Shown piece after piece: positions 13,198 to 14,428 of a stretch of DNA of 14,428 bases. Below the pieces are notes generated by a model that did not search any database, had not been told where the DNA came from, and saw only the letters and a program-made list of their open reading frames with translations. Source of the DNA: UBA668 sp046052275 (GTDB lineage: Bacteria; Actinomycetota; Acidimicrobiia; Acidimicrobiales; Ilumatobacteraceae). The stretch covers positions 1-14,428 of the forward strand of contig JBJOMQ010000045.1 in assembly GCA_046052275.1 (NCBI GenBank), given 5' to 3'. Numbering within the stretch: position 1 is the stretch's first letter; every line of letters begins with the position of its first letter. The translations under genes were made by a program, and so were the position numbers.

Positions 13198-14428
13198 TCA
13201 GTACGCCGGGAACCGGGCGCACAGCGCCGCCACCTCTGCCCGGGCAGCGGCGACCGCGGAGGGGTCGGTCCGATGCCGCAGGATTCGGGTGATGAGGCCG
13301 GCGATGTCGGTCATCTGCGGCTCGGTCATTCCCTGGGTGGTGACCGATGGCGTGCCGATGCGCACGCCCGAGGTGACGAACGGACTGCGCGGGTCGTCGG
13401 GCACATTGTTCTTGTTGAGGGTGATGCCACCCTCGTCGAGCACCGCCTGCGCCTCCTTGCCGGTGAGGTCGGCGTCGAAGGGGCGCAGGTCGACGACCAT
13501 CAGGTGGATGTCGGTGCCGCCGCTCACGAGTCGGAATCCACACTGCACGAGCGCCTCGGCGAGCGCCGATGCATTCGCGACGATCTGCCGTGCGTACTCC
13601 TTGAACGACGGTTGCTGCGCCTCGAAGAAGGCGACTGCCTTGCCGGCGATGACGTGCTCGAGCGGCCCGCCCTGCCATCCGGGGAAGACGGCCTTGTCGA
13701 TGGCAGCAGCGTGCTCCTGCTTGCACAGAATGGTGCCGCCCCGCGGGCCGCGCAGCGTCTTGTGGGTGGTGAAGGTGACCGCATCGGCATAGGGCACCGG
13801 GTTCGGGAAGACGCCGCCTGCCACGAGGCCGGCCACGTGTGCGGCATCGAACATGAAGTACGCGCCCACCTCGTCGGCGATCGCCTTGAATGCAGCGGGA
13901 TCGAGCCGGCGTGGGTAGCTGGTGGTGCCGGCGACGATCATCTTCGGCCGGTGCTGGAGCGCAAGGTCGCGCACCTGGTCCATGTCGACGCGCTCGTCGC
14001 CCGGGGTCACCTTGTAGGGGATGAACCGGTACAGGAGGCCACTGGCATTGACGGGTGAGCCGTGGGTGAGGTGGCCGCCGTGGTCGAGCGAGAGCCCGAG
14101 CACGGTGTCGCCGGGCTTCAGCAGTGCCTGGTACACGCACATGTTGGCGTTGGCGCCGCTGTGCGGCTGCACGTTGGCGTGGTCGGCGCCGAACAGGGCC
14201 TTCACGCGCTCGATGGCCAGCGACTCGATCGAGTCGATCACGGCGTTGCCACCGTAATAGCGCTTGCCCGGATACCCCTCGGCGTACTTGTTGGTGAGTG
14301 CGCTGCCGACGGCGCGCATGACCGCCGGCGAGGTGAAGTTCTCGCTGGCGATCAGCTGCAGGCCGGTGACCTGGCGCTGCACCTCGGCGGCGATGAGGGC
14401 CTCGACCTCGGTGTCGGGGGTGGTGTCG
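13198..14428 (-). CDS. glyA: Serine hydroxymethyltransferase (5' end outside the window)
   Basis: GlyA is a cytoplasmic PLP enzyme that converts serine and tetrahydrofolate to glycine and 5,10-methylene-tetrahydrofolate, the main one-carbon source. The visible 409 residues include LQLIASENFTS near the start, PHSGANANMCVYQALLKPGD, FDAAHVAGLVAGG, and the PLP lysine in TFTTHKTLRGPRGG (Lys codon at 13759-13761). The C-terminus is intact, ending FPAY before a TGA at 13198-13200. Compared with E. coli SHMT only about 10-20 N-terminal residues are missing, upstream of base 14428. It is followed after 58 nt by wecA on the same strand. Confidence 0.97.
   Translation of the reverse strand, partial: DTTPDTEVEALIAAEVQRQVTGLQLIASENFTSPAVMRAVGSALTNKYAEGYPGKRYYGGNAVIDSIESLAIERVKALFGADHANVQPHSGANANMCVYQALLKPGDTVLGLSLDHGGHLTHGSPVNASGLLYRFIPYKVTPGDERVDMDQVRDLALQHRPKMIVAGTTSYPRRLDPAAFKAIADEVGAYFMFDAAHVAGLVAGGVFPNPVPYADAVTFTTHKTLRGPRGGTILCKQEHAAAIDKAVFPGWQGGPLEHVIAGKAVAFFEAQQPSFKEYARQIVANASALAEALVQCGFRLVSGGTDIHLMVVDLRPFDADLTGKEAQAVLDEGGITLNKNNVPDDPRSPFVTSGVRIGTPSVTTQGMTEPQMTDIAGLITRILRHRTDPSAVAAARAEVAALCARFPAY

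Noticed and set aside
1..14428. tRNA or rRNA genes, CRISPR arrays, insertion sequences, defence or toxin systems
   Set aside because: Reading both strands I found no cloverleaf-like segment, regularly spaced repeat, terminal inverted repeat or transposase-like protein.

Overview
The window is GC-rich (about two thirds G+C by eye), and its genes have strongly GC-biased third codon positions. Gene content points to an actinomycete (Actinomycetota). A WecA/Rfe-type glycosyl-phosphate transferase gene sits directly upstream of a complete F-type ATP synthase operon, as rfe does in Mycobacterium, and a class II fructose bisphosphatase (GlpX) is present. Subunits b and delta are separate proteins, unlike the fused b-delta of mycobacteria, and there are two tandem b-type genes. 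This suggests a deep branch such as Acidimicrobiia, but that placement is inference.

All genes from 14428 down to 1334 lie on the minus strand. In transcription order they are: glyA (5' end outside the window), wecA-like, atpZ-like, atpI-like, atpB (a), atpE (c), atpF' (b'), atpF (b), atpH (delta), atpA (alpha), a candidate 35-aa ORF, atpG (gamma), atpD (beta), atpC (epsilon), a short-chain dehydrogenase and an MttB-family (COG5598) methyltransferase. Gaps inside the ATP synthase block are short, and three junctions are ATGA overlaps, so it reads as one transcription unit. It may start at a promoter-like site in the 98-nt gap after wecA. The dehydrogenase and methyltransferase follow atpC with gaps of 31 and 45 nt and may be read through from it. 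glpX is on the plus strand (311-1300) and converges on the methyltransferase gene; a hairpin in the 33-nt gap may end transcription. The first 254 bases hold a probable 5' part of an unrecognised minus-strand gene, divergent from glpX.

The genes together make the proton-translocating ATP synthase: an a/c/b/b' membrane sector, the delta/alpha/gamma/beta/epsilon F1 sector and two small membrane assembly factors. Around it are one-carbon metabolism (GlyA), cell-envelope glycan initiation (WecA), gluconeogenesis (GlpX) and probable methylamine or betaine demethylation (MttB family).

Most of the window is conserved core genome. I see no CRISPR array, mobile element, toxin-antitoxin pair, defence island or RNA gene. 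The less ordinary points are the 35-aa ORF that exactly fills the atpA-atpG gap, a near-identical hairpin at two places on the operon's coding strand, a 24-residue C-terminal extension of gamma, the two b subunits, and the methyltransferase gene appended to the operon.
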